Of a stretch of 64,000 bases of DNA, positions 52,601-64,000 are shown piece after piece; positions within the stretch are counted from its first letter, which is position 1, and each line of letters opens with the position of its first letter. The position numbers and the translations under genes are program-made. Source of the stretch: Kutzneria chonburiensis (GTDB lineage: Bacteria; Actinomycetota; Actinomycetes; Mycobacteriales; Pseudonocardiaceae); contig NZ_CP097263.1 in assembly GCF_028622115.1 (NCBI RefSeq), positions 930,001 through 994,000 on the forward strand. Direction: 5' to 3'. The notes below the pieces were generated by a model. It had not been told where the DNA came from and did not search any database. It saw only the letters and a list, made by a program, of their open reading frames with translations.

Positions 52601-55600
52601 TATCGCACCGGTGACGTGGCTCGGTTCCGTACCGACGGTGTGCTGGAGTTCCTCGGCCGGGGCGACGAGCAGGTCAAGGTCCGTGGCTTCCGCATCGAGC
52701 CCGGCGAGATCGCCGCTACGCTGGCCGGTCACTCCGGCGTTGCCCATGCGGTGGTCGTGCCGCGCGAGGACCGTCCCGGCGATGTGCGCCTCGTCGGCTA
52801 TGTCGTGCCGACGGCCGAGGACGTCGAGCCGACCGAGCAGGTTGACGAGTGGCGCGAGCTGTACGACGCCATGTACGCCGGCGAAGGCAACGAGTTCGTC
52901 GGCTGGAATTCCAGCTACACCGGCAAACCGATCCCGTTGGCCGACATGCGCGAGTGGCGTGACGCCATCGTGGCCCGGATCGCCGAGCTCGAACCGCGAC
53001 GGGTCCTTGAGCTCGGCGTCGGCACCGGTTTGCTGCTCACCGAGCTCGCCCCGCACTGCGAAAGTTATTGGGGCACAGACTTCTCGGCCTCGGTCATTGA
53101 CTCGCTGAGCCGTCGCGTCGCCGCCGACCCGGCGCTGGCCGGCAAGGTCGAACTCCGCACGGCCGACGCTGCCGACCTCTCCGCCCTGCCCACCGGCTAC
53201 TTCGACACCATCGTGCTGAACTCCGTGGTTCAGTACTTCCCCAGCGGCACTTACCTGCTCGACGTGCTGCGCAAGGCGTTGTCCCTGCTGGCCCCTGGCG
53301 GTGCCGTCGTCATCGGTGACGTCCGCGACCTGCGGCAGGTGCGCGCCTTCCACGCCGCCGTCGCCGAGGCCCGTGGCGAGTCCGACCGCGTCGACCAGCG
53401 TCTCCTGCGCGAGAAGGAACTCCTCGTCGCCCCCGAGTTCTTCGCCCGCCTGGACGGCATCGCCGGCGCCGACATCCGCGTCAAGCGCGGCCGGGCCGTG
53501 AACGAGCTCACCCAGTACCGCTACGACGTCGTCCTGCACACCGATCCGACGCGTGTGCACCCCGTCACCGCCGCCGCAGTGTCCTGGGGCACTGACGTTT
53601 CAACGATTGACCAGGTCGTAGGCCTGCTTCGCGATGGGGGAGAGCTCCGCATCGATGGCGTGCCCAACGCCCGCACCGGCGACGGTATCGACCCCGAGGA
53701 CTGGTACCGGCTCGGCGCTCGGCTGGGCTGCCGGACCGTCGTCACGTGGTCGGCGACCGGCGACGGCTCGGTGGACGTCGTCTTCACAGCCGATGACCGG
53801 TTCCCGGTCGGCGCTTTCCGGCCTGGTGCCGAACAATTGCTGTCTTACACCGGAAATCCCGGTCGGTTCCGGCGCGTGACGGCACTGACGGCCGAGCTCA
53901 AGGCGTTGGCGGAGGAGCGGTTGCCGGAGCACATGGTGCCCTCGGCGATCGTGGTGCTGGACGCGCTGCCGGTGACGGCGAATGGCAAGCTCGACCGCCG
54001 CGCGCTGCCGTCGCCGGACCCGGTCGTGGCGACCTCGGAGCGTGAGCCGGCAACGCCGGCCGAGCGGCAGTTGTGCGAGTTGTTCGCCGAGATCCTGGGC
54101 CTGCCCAAGGTGGGCCCGGACGACAGCTTCTTTGCGCTGGGCGGGCATTCGCTGCTGGCCACGCGGCTCATCGCGCGGGTAAGGGCCGAGTTCGGCGCGG
54201 AGTTGGAGGTGCGGTCGGTGTTCGAGACACCGACCGCGGCCGGGCTGGCCGGCCTGCTCGACTCCGTAGCCTCGGCCTCGCGTCCATCGCCGACCCGCCG
54301 GGAACGGCCGGCGCTGGTGCCGCTGTCCGGAGCACAGCGGCGGCTGTGGTTCCTCGACCAGTTCGAAGGCCCGTCGGCCACGTACAACGTGCCGCTGATC
54401 ATGCGCCTCGAAGGCGACGTCGATGTCGACGCGCTGGCCCTCGCACTGTCCGATGTGGTCGGTCGACACGAGTCGCTGCGTACGCGCTTCCCGCAGCGCG
54501 ATGGGGTGCCGTGCCAGGACATTCTCGACGACGCCAGCGTGACATTAGGTCTGCGTGACGTTGCAACCGAGGACTTCGACGCTGTGCTGACCGGACTGGT
54601 GCGAGCGCCGTTCGACCTGGAACGTCGCGTGCCGATGCGGGCCGAACTGCTGCGCCTGAGCGACCGGGAACACGTGCTGGCCTTGGTGTTCCACCACATC
54701 GCCTCCGACGGCTGGTCGATGGCCCCACTGTGGCGCGACATTGCCACGGCCTACACCGCCCGTCTCCGCAACGAAGCGCCACAGTGGACCAATCTGCCGG
54801 TTCAGTACGCGGATTACACGCTGTGGCAGCAGGAACTGCTGGGCAGTGAGGACGACCGGGCCAGCGTGCTGTCGGCGCAGCTGGACTACTGGCGCGAGAC
54901 GTTGGACGGCCTGCCGGAGCGGATCGAGCTGCCGCTTGACCGGCCGCACCCGGCAACCGCGACATTCAAGGGGGAACTGCACACCTTCAAGTGGGACAAC
55001 GAGCTGCACGCCCGACTGTCCACAGTGGCCAATGAGTGTGGTGCCAGTGTGTTCATGGTCGTGCACGCGGCGTTGGCTGCGTTGCTGACGCGGCTCGGCG
55101 CGGGCACGGACGTGCCGATCGGCTCGCCGATCGCCGGCCGGACCGACCAGGCACTGGACGACCTGGTCGGGTTCTTCGTCAACACGTTGGTGCTGCGCGT
55201 CGACACCGCCGGCGAGCCCTCGTTCCGCGAGCTCGTCGGACGGGTTCGTGAGCGCAACCTCGACGCGTACGCGCATCAGGACGTGCCGTTCGAGCGGTTG
55301 GTCGAGCTGCTCAACCCGACCCGTTCGCTGTCGTACCACCCGCTGTTCCAGGTGATGATCGCCGGCCAGAACAACGCCCGCGCCGATGTGGTGCTGCCCG
55401 GCCTGACGGTCACCGAGATCGGCGTGACCACCGGCACGTCCAAGTTCGACCTGGCGATCTCGCTCACCGAGCGGGAGGCCGGCATCGACGGCGTGCTGGA
55501 GTTCAACACCGACGTCTTCGACCACGCCGGGGCCGACGCCGTCCTGCGCCGGCTGGAGGTGTTGCTGCGGGCCGCTCTGGCCGCCCCGGACCGCCCGCTC

Positions 55601-58600
55601 GGCGAGCTGGACCTGCTGGCCGGCGACGAGCGCGACCGGGTGCTCACGGAGTGGGCCGGCAGCCTGGAGCCGGCCGGCACCGAGACGTTCCCCGGCTTGT
55701 TCCACCAGCGCGTCCAGGAGACACCCGACAAGATCGCGCTGGTCTTCGACGACGTCAAGCTGACCTACGCGGAACTCAACGCGCGGGCAAACCAGCTGGC
55801 CCACCTACTCATCGGGCGCGGCGCCGGCCCCGAGCGGGTGGTCGGCCTGGCCGTCCCCCGCTCGGCCGAGATGATCATCGCCGAGCTCGCCGTGCTGAAG
55901 TCGGGGGCGGCCTACCTGCCGCTGGACACCGACTACCCGGCCGACCGGATCGCGTTCATGGTCGAGGACTCGGCCCCGGTCTGCATCGTCACGACCGCCG
56001 AGATCGCGGCCAAGCTACCGGCCGACGTCCCGCAGGTGCTGGTCACCGTGGCCGCCGCGATGTCCACAGTGGACCCTGATGTCGTGGTCCGCCCGGAGAA
56101 CGCGGCCTACGTGATCTACACGTCGGGCTCCTCCGGCCGCCCCAAGGGTGTTGTGCTGCAACACTCCGGCGTCGCCAAGTTGGTCGCCACCCAGGTCGAC
56201 CGTTTCGGCGTCGGCCCGCACAGTGTGGTGTTGCAGTTTGCCTCGCCGAGTTTCGATGTTGCGTTCTGGGACCTGTGCCTGGGCTTGTTGTCCGGCGGCC
56301 GTCTTGTCGTGGTCCCGTCCGAGCTGCGCTTTCCCGGTGCCGCCCTGGTCGACTACGCCTTCGCCAACGACGTGAACTTCATGATCCTCCCGCCGGCCCT
56401 CTTGGCTGAGCTGCCCGAGGATCTGGACCTCCCGCGCGACAGCGTGCTTCTCGCCGGCACCGAACGCGTGTCGCCGGAGCTGGTCCGCCGCTGGGCTCCG
56501 GGCCGGCGGATGTTCAACGCCTACGGCCCAACCGAGGCGACCACGAACTCCACCTTGGGCTTATGCGATCCGGCGAGCTCGATCGTGCCGATTGGCATCC
56601 CCGACCCCGGCACCCGTGCCTACGTTCTGGACGCTTACCTGCGCCCGGTGCCGCCCGGCGTGGTCGGTGAGCTCTACCTCGCCGGTTCCGGCCTGGCCCG
56701 TGGCTATCTCGGCCGTGCCGCCCTGACCTCCGAGCGTTTCGTGGCGAATCCTTTCGGTATCGGTGATCGCTTGTACCGCACGGGTGATCTGGTCCGTTGG
56801 CTGCCGGACGGCCGCCTGGTCTTCTTGGGCCGGGCTGACGACCAGGTCAAGATCCGTGGCTACCGCATCGAGCTCGGCGAGATCGAATCGGTGCTGGTCG
56901 AACACGAGCAGATCGGCCAGTCGGTGGTGATCGCCAAGGACGGCCGGCTGCTGGCCTACGTCGTCCCGGCGGCATCCCGCGACCACACCGCGGAACTCAG
57001 CCACGTCAGCGAGTGGCACGACCTGCACGAGGACGTCTTCACCGATGCCGAGGCCGGCGGCATGGAGGAGAACTTCGCCGGCTGGAACTCCAGCTACGAC
57101 GGCACCCCCATCCCGTTGGACGAGATGCGGGAATGGCACGCGGCCACCATTGAGCGCATCTCGGCGCTGCGTCCGAAGCGCGTGTTGGAGATCGGCGTCG
57201 GCAGCGGCTTGATCGTCTCCCGGATCGCGCCGATCGCCGACGAGTACTGGGGCGTCGACCTCTCCGAGCAGGCCATCGCCAACTTGCAACGCGCTCTGCC
57301 GCCCAACCTCGCCGCCAAGGTCCACCTCGCCGCGCGCCCCGCCCACGACCTCGGCGAGCTGCCCGCCGATGTCGACACCGTGATCATCAACTCCGTCGCC
57401 CAGTACTTCCCGAGCACCGAGTACCTGGCCGAGGTGATCCAGACGGCCGGCGGGCACCTGCGCCCCGGCGGCGTGATCTTCCTCGGCGACATCCGGAACC
57501 TGCGTTCGCTCAAGGCGTTCCGCGCCGCGACCGAGCTCAACCACGGCCGCCGCACCATCGCCGCCGTCGAGCAGGCCATCGCCCGCGAGGGCGAGCTCGT
57601 CCTCGACCCGGATTTCTTCCTCGGCTTCGAGGGCTTCGACGACATCGACGTCTGGGCGAAGCGCGGCCGGGCCCACAACGAGCTCACCCGGCACCGCTAC
57701 GACGTGATCATGCGCAAGGCCCCGGCTCCGGCCGCCGTCGAGGAGCAGGTCGTCGGCTTTACCACCATCGAGGACATCACCCGTCAGCTGGCCCAACGCC
57801 CGTCCCGCCTGCGCGTCACCGCCCTCCCCGACGCCCGCCTGTCCGGCGAGCTGGCGGCCCTCCGCGCGATGTACGACCCAAACCCGGTTTTGGGTCTTAC
57901 ATCGCTCGAAGACAGGTCCGGGATCGAGTCCGAGGACCTGCAAGCGCTTGCGGCCGAGCAGGGGTACCAGGCCCACGCCACCGTCATGGCCGAGCCCGGC
58001 CTGCTGGAAGTGGTGTTCACCACCGGCACGCCGACCAGCATCTACCGGCCGACCCGTTCCGCCAGCAGCGCCAGCCACACCCGCGCCGCCCGCGACACCG
58101 GCACCGTCCGCACCGGCACCGCCCGCGACGGTCGTGCCGCTCGGGCTGCGCTGGGGAACAATCCGGCCGGCCAACGTGATCACAGTGCGCTGATCGCGTC
58201 GCTGCGGGAGCATGTGCGGGATCGGTTGCCGCAGTACATGATGCCGTCGGCCTACGCGGTGCTGGACCGGCTGCCGGTGCTGGCGTCGGGCAAGCTGGAT
58301 CGGCGGGCGCTGCCCAGCGTGGAGGTGCGGGAGACGACTGGCGGGCGGGCGCCGCGCACGCCGGTGGAAGAGGTGCTCTGCGGGCTGTTCGCCGAGGTGC
58401 TGGACGTTGCCGCGGTGGGGGTCGACGACGACTTCTTTGCCCTCGGTGGGCATTCGCTGATGGCTACGCGGCTGGTCGCGAGGCTGCGGGCGGTGCTGGG
58501 GGTGGAGCTTCAGCTGCGGTCGGTGTTCGAGGCACCGACTGTCGCGGGGTTGGCGGCGCTGGTGTCCACAACGGACTCGCCGGTGGCGCGGCCGGCGCTG

Positions 58601-61600
58601 GTCCGGGTTGAGCCGCGGCCAGAGGTGCTGCCGCTGTCGTTTGCGCAACAGCGGCTGTGGTTCCTGCATCGGCTTGAGGGGCCGTCGGCGACCTACAACA
58701 TGCCGAATGCGGTGCGTCTGACCGGTGTTCTGGACGTGGAGGCGCTGCGGCTGGCCGTCAACGATGTCGTTGCCAGGCATGAGGCGTTGCGGACGGTGTT
58801 CCCGGAGATCGACGGGGAGGCCCGGCAGCTCATCCTCGATGACGTCGAGGTCCCGCTGCCCGTCCGAGCCGTTACCGAGGAGTCGTTGGCGGCCGAGGTG
58901 TCCGAGGCGGCGAACACGGTGTTCCAACTGGAAACCGAGCTGCCGATCCGGGTTACGCTGCTGCGGCTGGACGAGCGGCGGCACGTGCTGGTGCTGGTGT
59001 TCCACCACATCGCCTCCGACGGCTGGTCGACGGCACCGCTGTGGCGCGACCTGGCCACGGCTTACACGGCTCGTCGCGGCGGCGAAGGTCCACAGTGGAG
59101 CGAGCTGCCGGTGCAGTATGCGGACTACACGCTGTGGCAGCGGGAAGCGCTGGGCGAAGCGGTGATCGAGCCGCAACTGGCGTACTGGCGGAAGGCACTG
59201 GCCGACCTGCCGGAACGGATCGAACTGCCGACTCGGCGGCCACATCCGGCCGAGGCCAGCTATCGGGGGGAGCAGTTCGGGTTCGTCTGGGATGCCGAGT
59301 TGCACAGTGGCATCGTGGAGCTGGCACGGGCCTGTGGCGCAAGCGTTTTCATGGTGGTGCAAGCGGGGTTGACGGCGTTGCTGTCGCGGTTGGGCGGTGG
59401 GACGGACATCCCGATCGGCACCTCGATCGCCGGGCGGACCGATCAGGCGTTGGATGATCTGGTCGGGTTCTTTGTGAACACGCTGGTGCTCAGGGTGAAT
59501 ACGGGTGGCGATCCGTCGTTCCGTGACTTGGTGGCGAGGGTTCGTGAGCGGAGTTTGGATGCGTATGCGCATCAGGATGTGCCGTTCGAGCGGCTGGTGG
59601 AAGCGCTGAATCCGGCGCGGTCGCTGGCTTATCATCCGTTGTTCCAGACCATGCTGGCCTGGCAGAACAACGCCGTCGCCGAGGTCACGCTGCCGGGTCT
59701 GACCATCGACGAAGAGCCGTTTGACACCGGTACCTCCCGGGCTGACCTGGTGCTCTTCGTCGGCGAGCAGGCGGGGATCCGTGGCACCGCCGAGTACAAC
59801 AGCGACGTCTTCGACCGGGCCGATGTGGAGGCGATCCTGGCCCGGCTGCGGGAACTGCTGCGCGCGGCGGTGGGCGACCCGGACGTCCGCATCGGGGACA
59901 TCGACCTGCTGACGGAGACGGAGCGGGCGCAGCTGGTCGACGAGACCGCGACGGCGCTGCCGGCGAAGACCGCGGCGGAGCTGTTCGCTGCGCAGGTGGC
60001 CCGCACGCCCGACGCCACTGCATTGGTATTCGGCGGCGAGAGCCTGACGTACGCCGAACTCGATGCTCGCGCGACGAAACTGGCCCAGGGGCTGATCGCC
60101 CGCGGTGCCGGTCCGGAACGTGTGGTGGCGATCGCGCTGCCGCGGTCGGTCGAGCTCGTCACGGCGATCCTGGCGGTGCTCAAGACCGGCGCGGCCTACC
60201 TGCCGCTGGACCTGAACCACCCGGCCGCCCGTATCGACCTCATGTTGGCTGACGCCAAGCCGCACCTGGTCATCGCGACGGAAGGCTTCGGTGACAAGCT
60301 CGTCCGACCGGATGCGAGCGGGCCTGAGCTGGCCACCTGGCCGGCGATCCACCCGGGCCACCCGTCGTACGTGATCTTCACGTCCGGCTCGACCGGCCGG
60401 CCCAAGGCGGTCGCCGGCACGCAGCGGGCGTTGGCCAACCGATTGCACTGGGGTCGAAGCCAGCTGGCCGGGTCGCGGATTGCCAAGAGCGCCTTGACGT
60501 TCATCGACGGCTCCACCGAACTGCTCGGCGGCCTCGTCGCCGGCGACCCGGTGATCCTGGCCGACGACGCCACCGCGACGGATCCGCTGGCGCTGGCCGA
60601 GCTGGTCAGCCGCAGCGGGGCCCAGGTGCTGACCGTCGTGCCGAGCCTGCTGGCCAGCTTCGCCGACGACGCGCCGGCCGGCGCGTTCGACTCGGTGACC
60701 ACGTGGATCACCAGCGGTGAGGCGCTGTCCTCGACGCTGGCCGAGCGGGTGGCGAGCCGCTGGCCCACCGCGCGGCTGGTCAACCTGTACGGCTGCTCGG
60801 AAGTGGCCGGCGACAGCCTGATCCACACCTGCGGGACCGAAGTCGGGCTCGTGCCGATCGGCCGCCCGATCGCCAACACGCGCGCGTATGTGCTGGACGA
60901 GCGGCTGCGCCCGGTGCCGCCGGGCGTTCGGGGCGAGCTCTACCTGGCCGGCGCCGGCCTGGCCCGTGGCTACCTCGGCCGGCCGGCCCGCACCGCGGAA
61001 CGGTTCCTGCCGGATCCGTTCGGCCCGTCCGGCACGCGCATGTATCGCACCGGCGACGTGGTTCGCCGCCGGACCGATGGCGCGCTGGAGTTCCTCGGCC
61101 GCGCCGACCAGCAGATCAAGATCCGGGGTTTCCGGGTCGAACCGGGCGAGATCGAGGCCGTGCTGACGGAAGACTCGGCGGTCACCCGGTCGGTCGTGAT
61201 CGCCCGTGACGACAGCTTGATCGCCTACGTGGAGCCGGCCGGTGACCCGGCCGCGCTGCGCAAACGGTTGGCGTCCAGGCTGCCCGACCACCTGGTGCCG
61301 GCGGCCATCATCGTGCTGCCGGAGTTCCCGTTCAACGCCAACGGAAAGCTCGACCGCAAGGCACTACCCGCACCCGAGACCCACACCACCGAGCGCGTCG
61401 CGCGGACGCCGATCGAGCAGGCGCTGTGCGACCTGTTCGCCGACGTGCTCGGCGTGCCGGCGGTCGGCCCGGACGACGGATTCTTCGCGCTGGGCGGGCA
61501 TTCCCTGCTCGCCACCCGGCTGGTCAGCCGGATCAGGGCCATGCTCGGCGTCGAGACGCCGATCCGGGCCGTCTTCGACGCCCAGACCCCGTCTCGACTG

Positions 61601-64000
61601 GCCGAGCTCCTCGATGCCGGCCGTACCCGCCGTCCCGCACTCACCCGGGCCGAGCGGCCGACCGCGCTTCCGTTGTCTTATGCGCAGCAACGGCTCTGGT
61701 TCCTCGACCGCCTCGACGGCCAGACCCCGACCTACAACATCCCGTGGGCGTGGGAGCTCACCGGCCCGATCGACACCGTCGCCTTGGCCGCAGCCCTGGC
61801 CGACGTCGTGGCCCGCCACGAGATCCTGCGCACGGTCATCATCGAGCAGGACGGAACGCCGCACCAGGTCGTGCTGCCTGAGGTCCAACCGGCGCTAACG
61901 CACATTGAGTCCGCTGAAGAAGATCTCGCCGACCGGGTTGGCGAAGCGGCTGGATACTGCTTCGCGCTGGATCGGGAGATTCCGGTACGGGGGACGCTGA
62001 TCTCGACCAGTCCGGAGCGGCACGTGTTCGTGTTGCTGGTGCACCACATTGCCGGGGACGGCTGGTCGCTGCCGCCGCTGAAGCGGGATCTGGACACGGC
62101 CTATGCCGCTCGCCTCCGCAACGAAGCTCCACAGTGGACTCCACTGCCGGTGCAGTACGTGGACTACACGCTGTGGCAGCGGGAGGTGTTCGGGCGTGCC
62201 GACGACCCGGACAGCCTGCTCGGCCAGCAGGCGGCGTTCTGGCGGGATGCCCTCGCCGGCATTCCGGACGAGCTGACATTGCCGGTCGACCGGCAACGGC
62301 CGGCGAGGTCGACCAACAGCGGCGGCGTCGTTGCGTTCACGGTGCCGGTTGAGGTCCATCGCGGGCTGCGCAAGCTGGCGAACGGCAACGACACCAGCAC
62401 GTTCATGGTGTTGCAAGCGGCGCTGGCGGCGCTGCTGACTCGGCTCGGGGCGGGCACGGACATCCCGTTGGGCACGCCGATCGCCGGGCGGACGGATCAT
62501 GCGCTGGAGGAACTCGCCGGCTTCTTCGTGAACACGTTGGTGCTGCGCACGGACACCGGCGGCGACCCGACGTTCCGCGGGCTGCTGGACCGGGTTCGAG
62601 AGGCTGATCTGGCGGCGTACGCGCACCAAGATCTGCCGTTCGAACACCTGGTGGAGCTGCTGAATCCGCCACGGTCGCTGGCCCGGCACCCGCTGTTCCA
62701 GGTGATGCTGGCGGTGTATCACTCGACGGCCGGCAGCGAGGAACTGCTGGGGCTGCCGGCGTCCTATCGGGACACCGGGTTGCGGCCGGCCAAGTTCGAT
62801 CTGTCCTTCGACCTGGTCGAAACCCCGGACGGAATTGATGGCGAACTGGAGTTCAGCCGAGACCTGTTCGACGAGGCCACCGCCCGCACCCTGACCGAGC
62901 GCCTGGTGCGGCTGATGACGGCCGTGGTGGCCGATCCGGACCGGCCGCTGAGCCGTATCGATGTGCTGGAAAGCAAGGAGCGGCAAAGGATCCTGCACGA
63001 GTGGGGCACCGGAGAGCCGCTCACGATGACCGCGCCGACAGTGGTGGACCGGCTGGCCGCGCAGACAGCGGCCACACCAACCGCCATCGCGCTCAGCGAC
63101 GCCCGCCGCAGCCTGACGTTCGCGGAGTTCGCCGCCAGCACCGACCGGCTGGCCCGCTGGCTGACCACCCACGGCGCCGGCCCGGAAACCGTGGTGGCGC
63201 TGGTGTTGCCACGCTCGGCCGCGGTCATCGAAGCGATCTTCGGCGTGTTCAAGTCGGGCGCGGCCTACCTGCCGGTCGACCCGGACCAGCCGGCGGAACG
63301 CATCACCGCCGTGCTCGAAGGCGCGGATCTCGTGCTGACCACCCGGGAAATCCCCAAGCCGCAAGACAATGTCCTGTACGTCGAGGACATTGTGGACACT
63401 GATGCCACGCTGACCCCGCCCGCACCGGCCAACCCGGCCTATGTGCTCTACACGTCCGGCTCGACCGGCCGGCCGAAGGGCGTGGTGATCCCGCATTCCG
63501 GTCTGATCAACCTGTTCCACAGCCACCGCGAGACGCTGTACCGCCCGGCGGTCGAAGCCGCCGGCCGGCAACTGAAAGTCGGCCACGCGTGGGCGTTCTT
63601 CTTCGACGCCTCATGGCAGCCGCAGCTGTGGATGCTGGACGGCCATGAAGTGCACGTGGTGGACGACGACACCCGCCGAGACCCCGACCTGTTGGCGGCC
63701 GTGGTCCACGACCGGAAACTGGACTTCATCGAGCTCACGCCGTCCCACTTCGCACAGCTGGCCGCGGCCGGCGTGATCAAGGACGGCCGGTGCGCGCTCG
63801 GCGTCGTCGGCGTCGGCGGCGAAGCCGTGCCCCAGCAGCTGTGGGAGACGCTGCGCGAGCTGCCCGGCACCGAGGCGTACAACCTTTACGGTCCAACGGA
63901 AACCACGGTCGACGCGCTGGTCGGCCGGGTCCGCGACGGCGACCGCCCGGCGGTCGGCCGACCCGTCGCCAACGCCAACGCGTACGTGTTGGACGACGGC
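46628..64000 (+). CDS. siderophore non-ribosomal peptide synthetase, 3'-truncated by window edge
   Basis: One open frame of 5,791 codons with no stop before the window end. GTG start, 11 bases after GGAGG. Domains by residue: C-terminal lobe of a condensation domain lacking HHxxxDG (about 10-205); A1 (core 362, YGPTE 500) with methyltransferase inserted (MT motif 718); PCP Ser 1114; C2 (HHIAADG 1297); A2 (1764) with MT (2126); PCP 2508; C3 (2689); A3 (3161) with MT (3519); PCP 3943; C4 (4126); A4 (4581), no MT; PCP 4959; C5 (5139); A5 (5605), cut off. A2 specificity residues read D-V-W-H-L-S-L-V-D, the serine code, so an N-methyl-serine is predicted. A1 and A3 share D-V-W-I-L-A-A-T-N, not recognised. 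No epimerase or thioesterase is in the visible part. Probable product: an N-methylated hydroxamate peptide siderophore. Confidence 0.9.
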   Translation, partial: MSNGDAVRQVADLGFWLDRLGTAPKELLLPVDRPHPAEPAAPRGLVTRPLSGFDRATVMAGFVVLLHRYAGTADIVFGTGSLVPVRVDLGGSPVFADVVARVRAAHAEALAHEVPFDELVGELQPERGRGGSVLVNVGFDASTDLPLDLVVSYDGSELSARYREDVLDRSTVERMVGHLSCLLADARPDCPIGALDLLSEQELHQILVEWNDTDLSSDLSTLPTLFAARVQATPDAIALVFKDIQVTYAELDAWANRLAHVLISHGAGPERVVALAVPRSAEMIVAELAVLKAGAAYLPLDQDYPAERIAFMVSDARPVCVLTTRDLADRFDGDIVLLDDLDLNSVPATDPAADIVPANAAYVIYTSGSTGRPKGVVVSHGGVAKLVATQVDRFGVGPHSVVLQFASPSFDVAFWDLCLGLLSGGRLVVVPPELRFPGAALVDYAFANNVNFMILPPALLAEMPEDLDLPRDSVLLAGTERVSPELVRRWAPGRRMFNAYGPTEATTNSTLGLCDPDSLIVPIGFPDPGTRAYVLDASLRPVPPGVVGELYLAGSGLARGYLGRAALTSERFVANPFGIGDRLYRTGDLVRWLPDGRLVFLGRADDQVKIRGYRIELGEIESVLTEHPRVAQSVVIAQDNRLIAYAVAATGRESELEHVSEWHELHEDVFTGAAAGGMEENFAGWNSSYDGTPIPLDEMREWHAATIERIRSLHPRKVLEIGVGSGLIVSRIAPAADEYWGVDLSEQAIANLHAELPPEWAHKVHLAARPAHDLGELPADFDTVIINSVAQYFPSADYLTDVITTVAAKLAPGGVIFLGDIRNLRSLKAFRTATELNHGRHTVAAVEQAIAREGELVLDPDFFTGFADVADVDVLVKCGVAHNELTRHRYDVIMRKAPRRTVAEQVIEFGDLGALERLLATERPARLRVVGVPDARLSGELAAVRAMYDPNPGLGLTSLEGKAGIDPEDLHRLGERVGVWVAVTVSAEVGWLEAVFTTGEDGPAYRPTQATTLANNPAARRGTVGLVSALRAHVRDRLPQYMVPSAFVVLDHLPVLASGKLDRNALPRPELPAAAQGRAARNPVEQLLCELFADVLDVPRVGPDDDFFELGGHSLTATRLIQRIRATVGAELSVRAVFDAPTPAALSDQVAGAVSGTVRPALVRTERPARSLLSFAQQRLWFLHRLEGGSATYNVPFVLHLTGALDVDALRAALADVLDRHETLRTVFPTGPDGLPYQHVLDSAPVSLAVRDVTESEVDSAVDDVVRTVFDLEAGPIVRAELLAVDQHRHVFVLVVHHIAADGWSIAPLWRDIAAAYAARRRGEVPQWTELPVQYVDYTLWQRELLASTEVGQLAYWRKALDGLPERIALPLDRPHPAVSSYRGGHFTFRWDEDLRTGLADLGRACGASVFMVVHAGLTALLSRLGGGTDIPIGTPIAGRTDQALDDLVGFFVNTVVLRVSTGGDPSFRDLVARVRERSLDAYAHQDVPFERLVEALNPARSLAYHPLFQTMLAWQNSPAAAVALPGLSAEEQHVGTGTAKFDLWISLTELADGIHGETEFNAEVFDRATVDALLSRLVVLLRQAVENPDRRLSVLDVLTGNERDRLEMVWSGDTVEVPAATVPELFAAQVARTPDHPALWFEGEELSYAELDAASDRLAHALIARGVGPEGVVALALPRSVHLVVSILAVLKAGAAYLPVDPGYPAERIEFMLADAAPTPVLTTSVVKLPGALVLDDPAVIDELAGLPATPVSVPVEPENPAYVIYTSGSTGRPKGVVVPHAGIVNRLLWMQGEYGLRADDKVLQKTPSSFDVSVWEFLWPLIVGATEVVARPDGHKDPAYLARLIREQQVTTVHFVPSMLQVFLQEPAVAECVSLRRVLCSGEALPPEAVALFHRTLTAELHNLYGPTEASVDVTSWHLAAAEPTVPIGQPVWNTRTYVLDAVLRPVPPGTPGELYLAGVQLARGYLGRAALTSERFVADPYGTPGSRMYRTGDVARFRTDGVLEFLGRGDEQVKVRGFRIEPGEIAATLAGHSGVAHAVVVPREDRPGDVRLVGYVVPTAEDVEPTEQVDEWRELYDAMYAGEGNEFVGWNSSYTGKPIPLADMREWRDAIVARIAELEPRRVLELGVGTGLLLTELAPHCESYWGTDFSASVIDSLSRRVAADPALAGKVELRTADAADLSALPTGYFDTIVLNSVVQYFPSGTYLLDVLRKALSLLAPGGAVVIGDVRDLRQVRAFHAAVAEARGESDRVDQRLLREKELLVAPEFFARLDGIAGADIRVKRGRAVNELTQYRYDVVLHTDPTRVHPVTAAAVSWGTDVSTIDQVVGLLRDGGELRIDGVPNARTGDGIDPEDWYRLGARLGCRTVVTWSATGDGSVDVVFTADDRFPVGAFRPGAEQLLSYTGNPGRFRRVTALTAELKALAEERLPEHMVPSAIVVLDALPVTANGKLDRRALPSPDPVVATSEREPATPAERQLCELFAEILGLPKVGPDDSFFALGGHSLLATRLIARVRAEFGAELEVRSVFETPTAAGLAGLLDSVASASRPSPTRRERPALVPLSGAQRRLWFLDQFEGPSATYNVPLIMRLEGDVDVDALALALSDVVGRHESLRTRFPQRDGVPCQDILDDASVTLGLRDVATEDFDAVLTGLVRAPFDLERRVPMRAELLRLSDREHVLALVFHHIASDGWSMAPLWRDIATAYTARLRNEAPQWTNLPVQYADYTLWQQELLGSEDDRASVLSAQLDYWRETLDGLPERIELPLDRPHPATATFKGELHTFKWDNELHARLSTVANECGASVFMVVHAALAALLTRLGAGTDVPIGSPIAGRTDQALDDLVGFFVNTLVLRVDTAGEPSFRELVGRVRERNLDAYAHQDVPFERLVELLNPTRSLSYHPLFQVMIAGQNNARADVVLPGLTVTEIGVTTGTSKFDLAISLTEREAGIDGVLEFNTDVFDHAGADAVLRRLEVLLRAALAAPDRPLGELDLLAGDERDRVLTEWAGSLEPAGTETFPGLFHQRVQETPDKIALVFDDVKLTYAELNARANQLAHLLIGRGAGPERVVGLAVPRSAEMIIAELAVLKSGAAYLPLDTDYPADRIAFMVEDSAPVCIVTTAEIAAKLPADVPQVLVTVAAAMSTVDPDVVVRPENAAYVIYTSGSSGRPKGVVLQHSGVAKLVATQVDRFGVGPHSVVLQFASPSFDVAFWDLCLGLLSGGRLVVVPSELRFPGAALVDYAFANDVNFMILPPALLAELPEDLDLPRDSVLLAGTERVSPELVRRWAPGRRMFNAYGPTEATTNSTLGLCDPASSIVPIGIPDPGTRAYVLDAYLRPVPPGVVGELYLAGSGLARGYLGRAALTSERFVANPFGIGDRLYRTGDLVRWLPDGRLVFLGRADDQVKIRGYRIELGEIESVLVEHEQIGQSVVIAKDGRLLAYVVPAASRDHTAELSHVSEWHDLHEDVFTDAEAGGMEENFAGWNSSYDGTPIPLDEMREWHAATIERISALRPKRVLEIGVGSGLIVSRIAPIADEYWGVDLSEQAIANLQRALPPNLAAKVHLAARPAHDLGELPADVDTVIINSVAQYFPSTEYLAEVIQTAGGHLRPGGVIFLGDIRNLRSLKAFRAATELNHGRRTIAAVEQAIAREGELVLDPDFFLGFEGFDDIDVWAKRGRAHNELTRHRYDVIMRKAPAPAAVEEQVVGFTTIEDITRQLAQRPSRLRVTALPDARLSGELAALRAMYDPNPVLGLTSLEDRSGIESEDLQALAAEQGYQAHATVMAEPGLLEVVFTTGTPTSIYRPTRSASSASHTRAARDTGTVRTGTARDGRAARAALGNNPAGQRDHSALIASLREHVRDRLPQYMMPSAYAVLDRLPVLASGKLDRRALPSVEVRETTGGRAPRTPVEEVLCGLFAEVLDVAAVGVDDDFFALGGHSLMATRLVARLRAVLGVELQLRSVFEAPTVAGLAALVSTTDSPVARPALVRVEPRPEVLPLSFAQQRLWFLHRLEGPSATYNMPNAVRLTGVLDVEALRLAVNDVVARHEALRTVFPEIDGEARQLILDDVEVPLPVRAVTEESLAAEVSEAANTVFQLETELPIRVTLLRLDERRHVLVLVFHHIASDGWSTAPLWRDLATAYTARRGGEGPQWSELPVQYADYTLWQREALGEAVIEPQLAYWRKALADLPERIELPTRRPHPAEASYRGEQFGFVWDAELHSGIVELARACGASVFMVVQAGLTALLSRLGGGTDIPIGTSIAGRTDQALDDLVGFFVNTLVLRVNTGGDPSFRDLVARVRERSLDAYAHQDVPFERLVEALNPARSLAYHPLFQTMLAWQNNAVAEVTLPGLTIDEEPFDTGTSRADLVLFVGEQAGIRGTAEYNSDVFDRADVEAILARLRELLRAAVGDPDVRIGDIDLLTETERAQLVDETATALPAKTAAELFAAQVARTPDATALVFGGESLTYAELDARATKLAQGLIARGAGPERVVAIALPRSVELVTAILAVLKTGAAYLPLDLNHPAARIDLMLADAKPHLVIATEGFGDKLVRPDASGPELATWPAIHPGHPSYVIFTSGSTGRPKAVAGTQRALANRLHWGRSQLAGSRIAKSALTFIDGSTELLGGLVAGDPVILADDATATDPLALAELVSRSGAQVLTVVPSLLASFADDAPAGAFDSVTTWITSGEALSSTLAERVASRWPTARLVNLYGCSEVAGDSLIHTCGTEVGLVPIGRPIANTRAYVLDERLRPVPPGVRGELYLAGAGLARGYLGRPARTAERFLPDPFGPSGTRMYRTGDVVRRRTDGALEFLGRADQQIKIRGFRVEPGEIEAVLTEDSAVTRSVVIARDDSLIAYVEPAGDPAALRKRLASRLPDHLVPAAIIVLPEFPFNANGKLDRKALPAPETHTTERVARTPIEQALCDLFADVLGVPAVGPDDGFFALGGHSLLATRLVSRIRAMLGVETPIRAVFDAQTPSRLAELLDAGRTRRPALTRAERPTALPLSYAQQRLWFLDRLDGQTPTYNIPWAWELTGPIDTVALAAALADVVARHEILRTVIIEQDGTPHQVVLPEVQPALTHIESAEEDLADRVGEAAGYCFALDREIPVRGTLISTSPERHVFVLLVHHIAGDGWSLPPLKRDLDTAYAARLRNEAPQWTPLPVQYVDYTLWQREVFGRADDPDSLLGQQAAFWRDALAGIPDELTLPVDRQRPARSTNSGGVVAFTVPVEVHRGLRKLANGNDTSTFMVLQAALAALLTRLGAGTDIPLGTPIAGRTDHALEELAGFFVNTLVLRTDTGGDPTFRGLLDRVREADLAAYAHQDLPFEHLVELLNPPRSLARHPLFQVMLAVYHSTAGSEELLGLPASYRDTGLRPAKFDLSFDLVETPDGIDGELEFSRDLFDEATARTLTERLVRLMTAVVADPDRPLSRIDVLESKERQRILHEWGTGEPLTMTAPTVVDRLAAQTAATPTAIALSDARRSLTFAEFAASTDRLARWLTTHGAGPETVVALVLPRSAAVIEAIFGVFKSGAAYLPVDPDQPAERITAVLEGADLVLTTREIPKPQDNVLYVEDIVDTDATLTPPAPANPAYVLYTSGSTGRPKGVVIPHSGLINLFHSHRETLYRPAVEAAGRQLKVGHAWAFFFDASWQPQLWMLDGHEVHVVDDDTRRDPDLLAAVVHDRKLDFIELTPSHFAQLAAAGVIKDGRCALGVVGVGGEAVPQQLWETLRELPGTEAYNLYGPTETTVDALVGRVRDGDRPAVGRPVANANAYVLDDG
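49465..49500. repeat. palindromic element inside NRPS, copy 1
   Basis: 36-base inverted repeat centred on ACCCAAACCCGGGTTTGGGT (20-base perfect palindrome) with outer GATGTA/TACATC. It lies between MT1 and the A10 motif and is translated in frame as [12 protein letters not shown]. Module 2 has no equivalent. Confidence 0.7.
57868..57903. repeat. palindromic element inside NRPS, copy 2
   Basis: Same element as at 49465 with one changed base at the centre (translated [12 protein letters not shown]), at the same place in module 3. Shows that modules 1 and 3 arose by duplication or gene conversion after the element was present. Confidence 0.7.

Noticed and set aside
56561-61291. 1,576-codon open frame on the minus strand
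   Set aside because: Also an antisense shadow of the NRPS, with the same repetitive composition.

Overview
The window is very GC-rich, densely coded DNA with GTG/TTG starts, many 4-base ATGA/GTGA overlaps, mycothiol- and F420-type enzymes, an mce operon and a giant NRPS. This points to an actinomycete, probably of the Pseudonocardiales (Kutzneria/Amycolatopsis-like). The genus is an inference.

Layout. 1-16.4 kb is a steroid/cholesterol uptake and side-chain catabolism locus with the gene content of the mycobacterial mce4 region. It has a FadD17-like acyl-CoA ligase (5' end outside the window), a nitronate-monooxygenase-like protein, a paired FadE26/FadE27-type dehydrogenase, a ferredoxin, two SDRs, two YrbE permeases, six Mce proteins and two Mce-associated proteins. 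KstR-type operators (TnnAACnnGTTnnA) lie at 5374 and, far downstream, at 37211 before an F420-type oxidoreductase. 16.4-18.4 kb holds a PadR regulator with a tandem palindromic operator and its FAD monooxygenase. 18.6-23.2 kb is a run of secreted or small proteins (DUF4360, DUF3052, GH5, trypsin-like protease).

23.3-24.45 kb is the most unusual part. A conserved protein of unknown function is followed by two tandem tRNA-like genes in which the 3' half lies upstream of its own 5' half (circular permutation), then an intrinsic terminator. 24.46-41 kb is mixed: regulators (PucR, ROK, HxlR, LysR), a frameshifted methyltransferase, two more DUF4360 paralogues, a Ser/Thr kinase, a GH18 chitinase, an ABC1 kinase, a phosphopantetheinyl transferase, an aminotransferase and a broken S66 peptidase gene. 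Copies of a dispersed REP-like inverted repeat are scattered through it.

42-64 kb is an iron-regulated siderophore cluster: an ornithine N-monooxygenase, a FecCD/FepC-type importer and one uninterrupted NRPS reading frame of at least 5,791 codons that runs off the window. It is [C-terminal half of C]-A(MT)-PCP-C-A(MT)-PCP-C-A(MT)-PCP-C-A-PCP-C-A. DtxR/IdeR-type iron boxes lie before the monooxygenase and between the importer and the NRPS. The phosphopantetheinyl transferase at 35.9 kb could activate the NRPS carrier domains.
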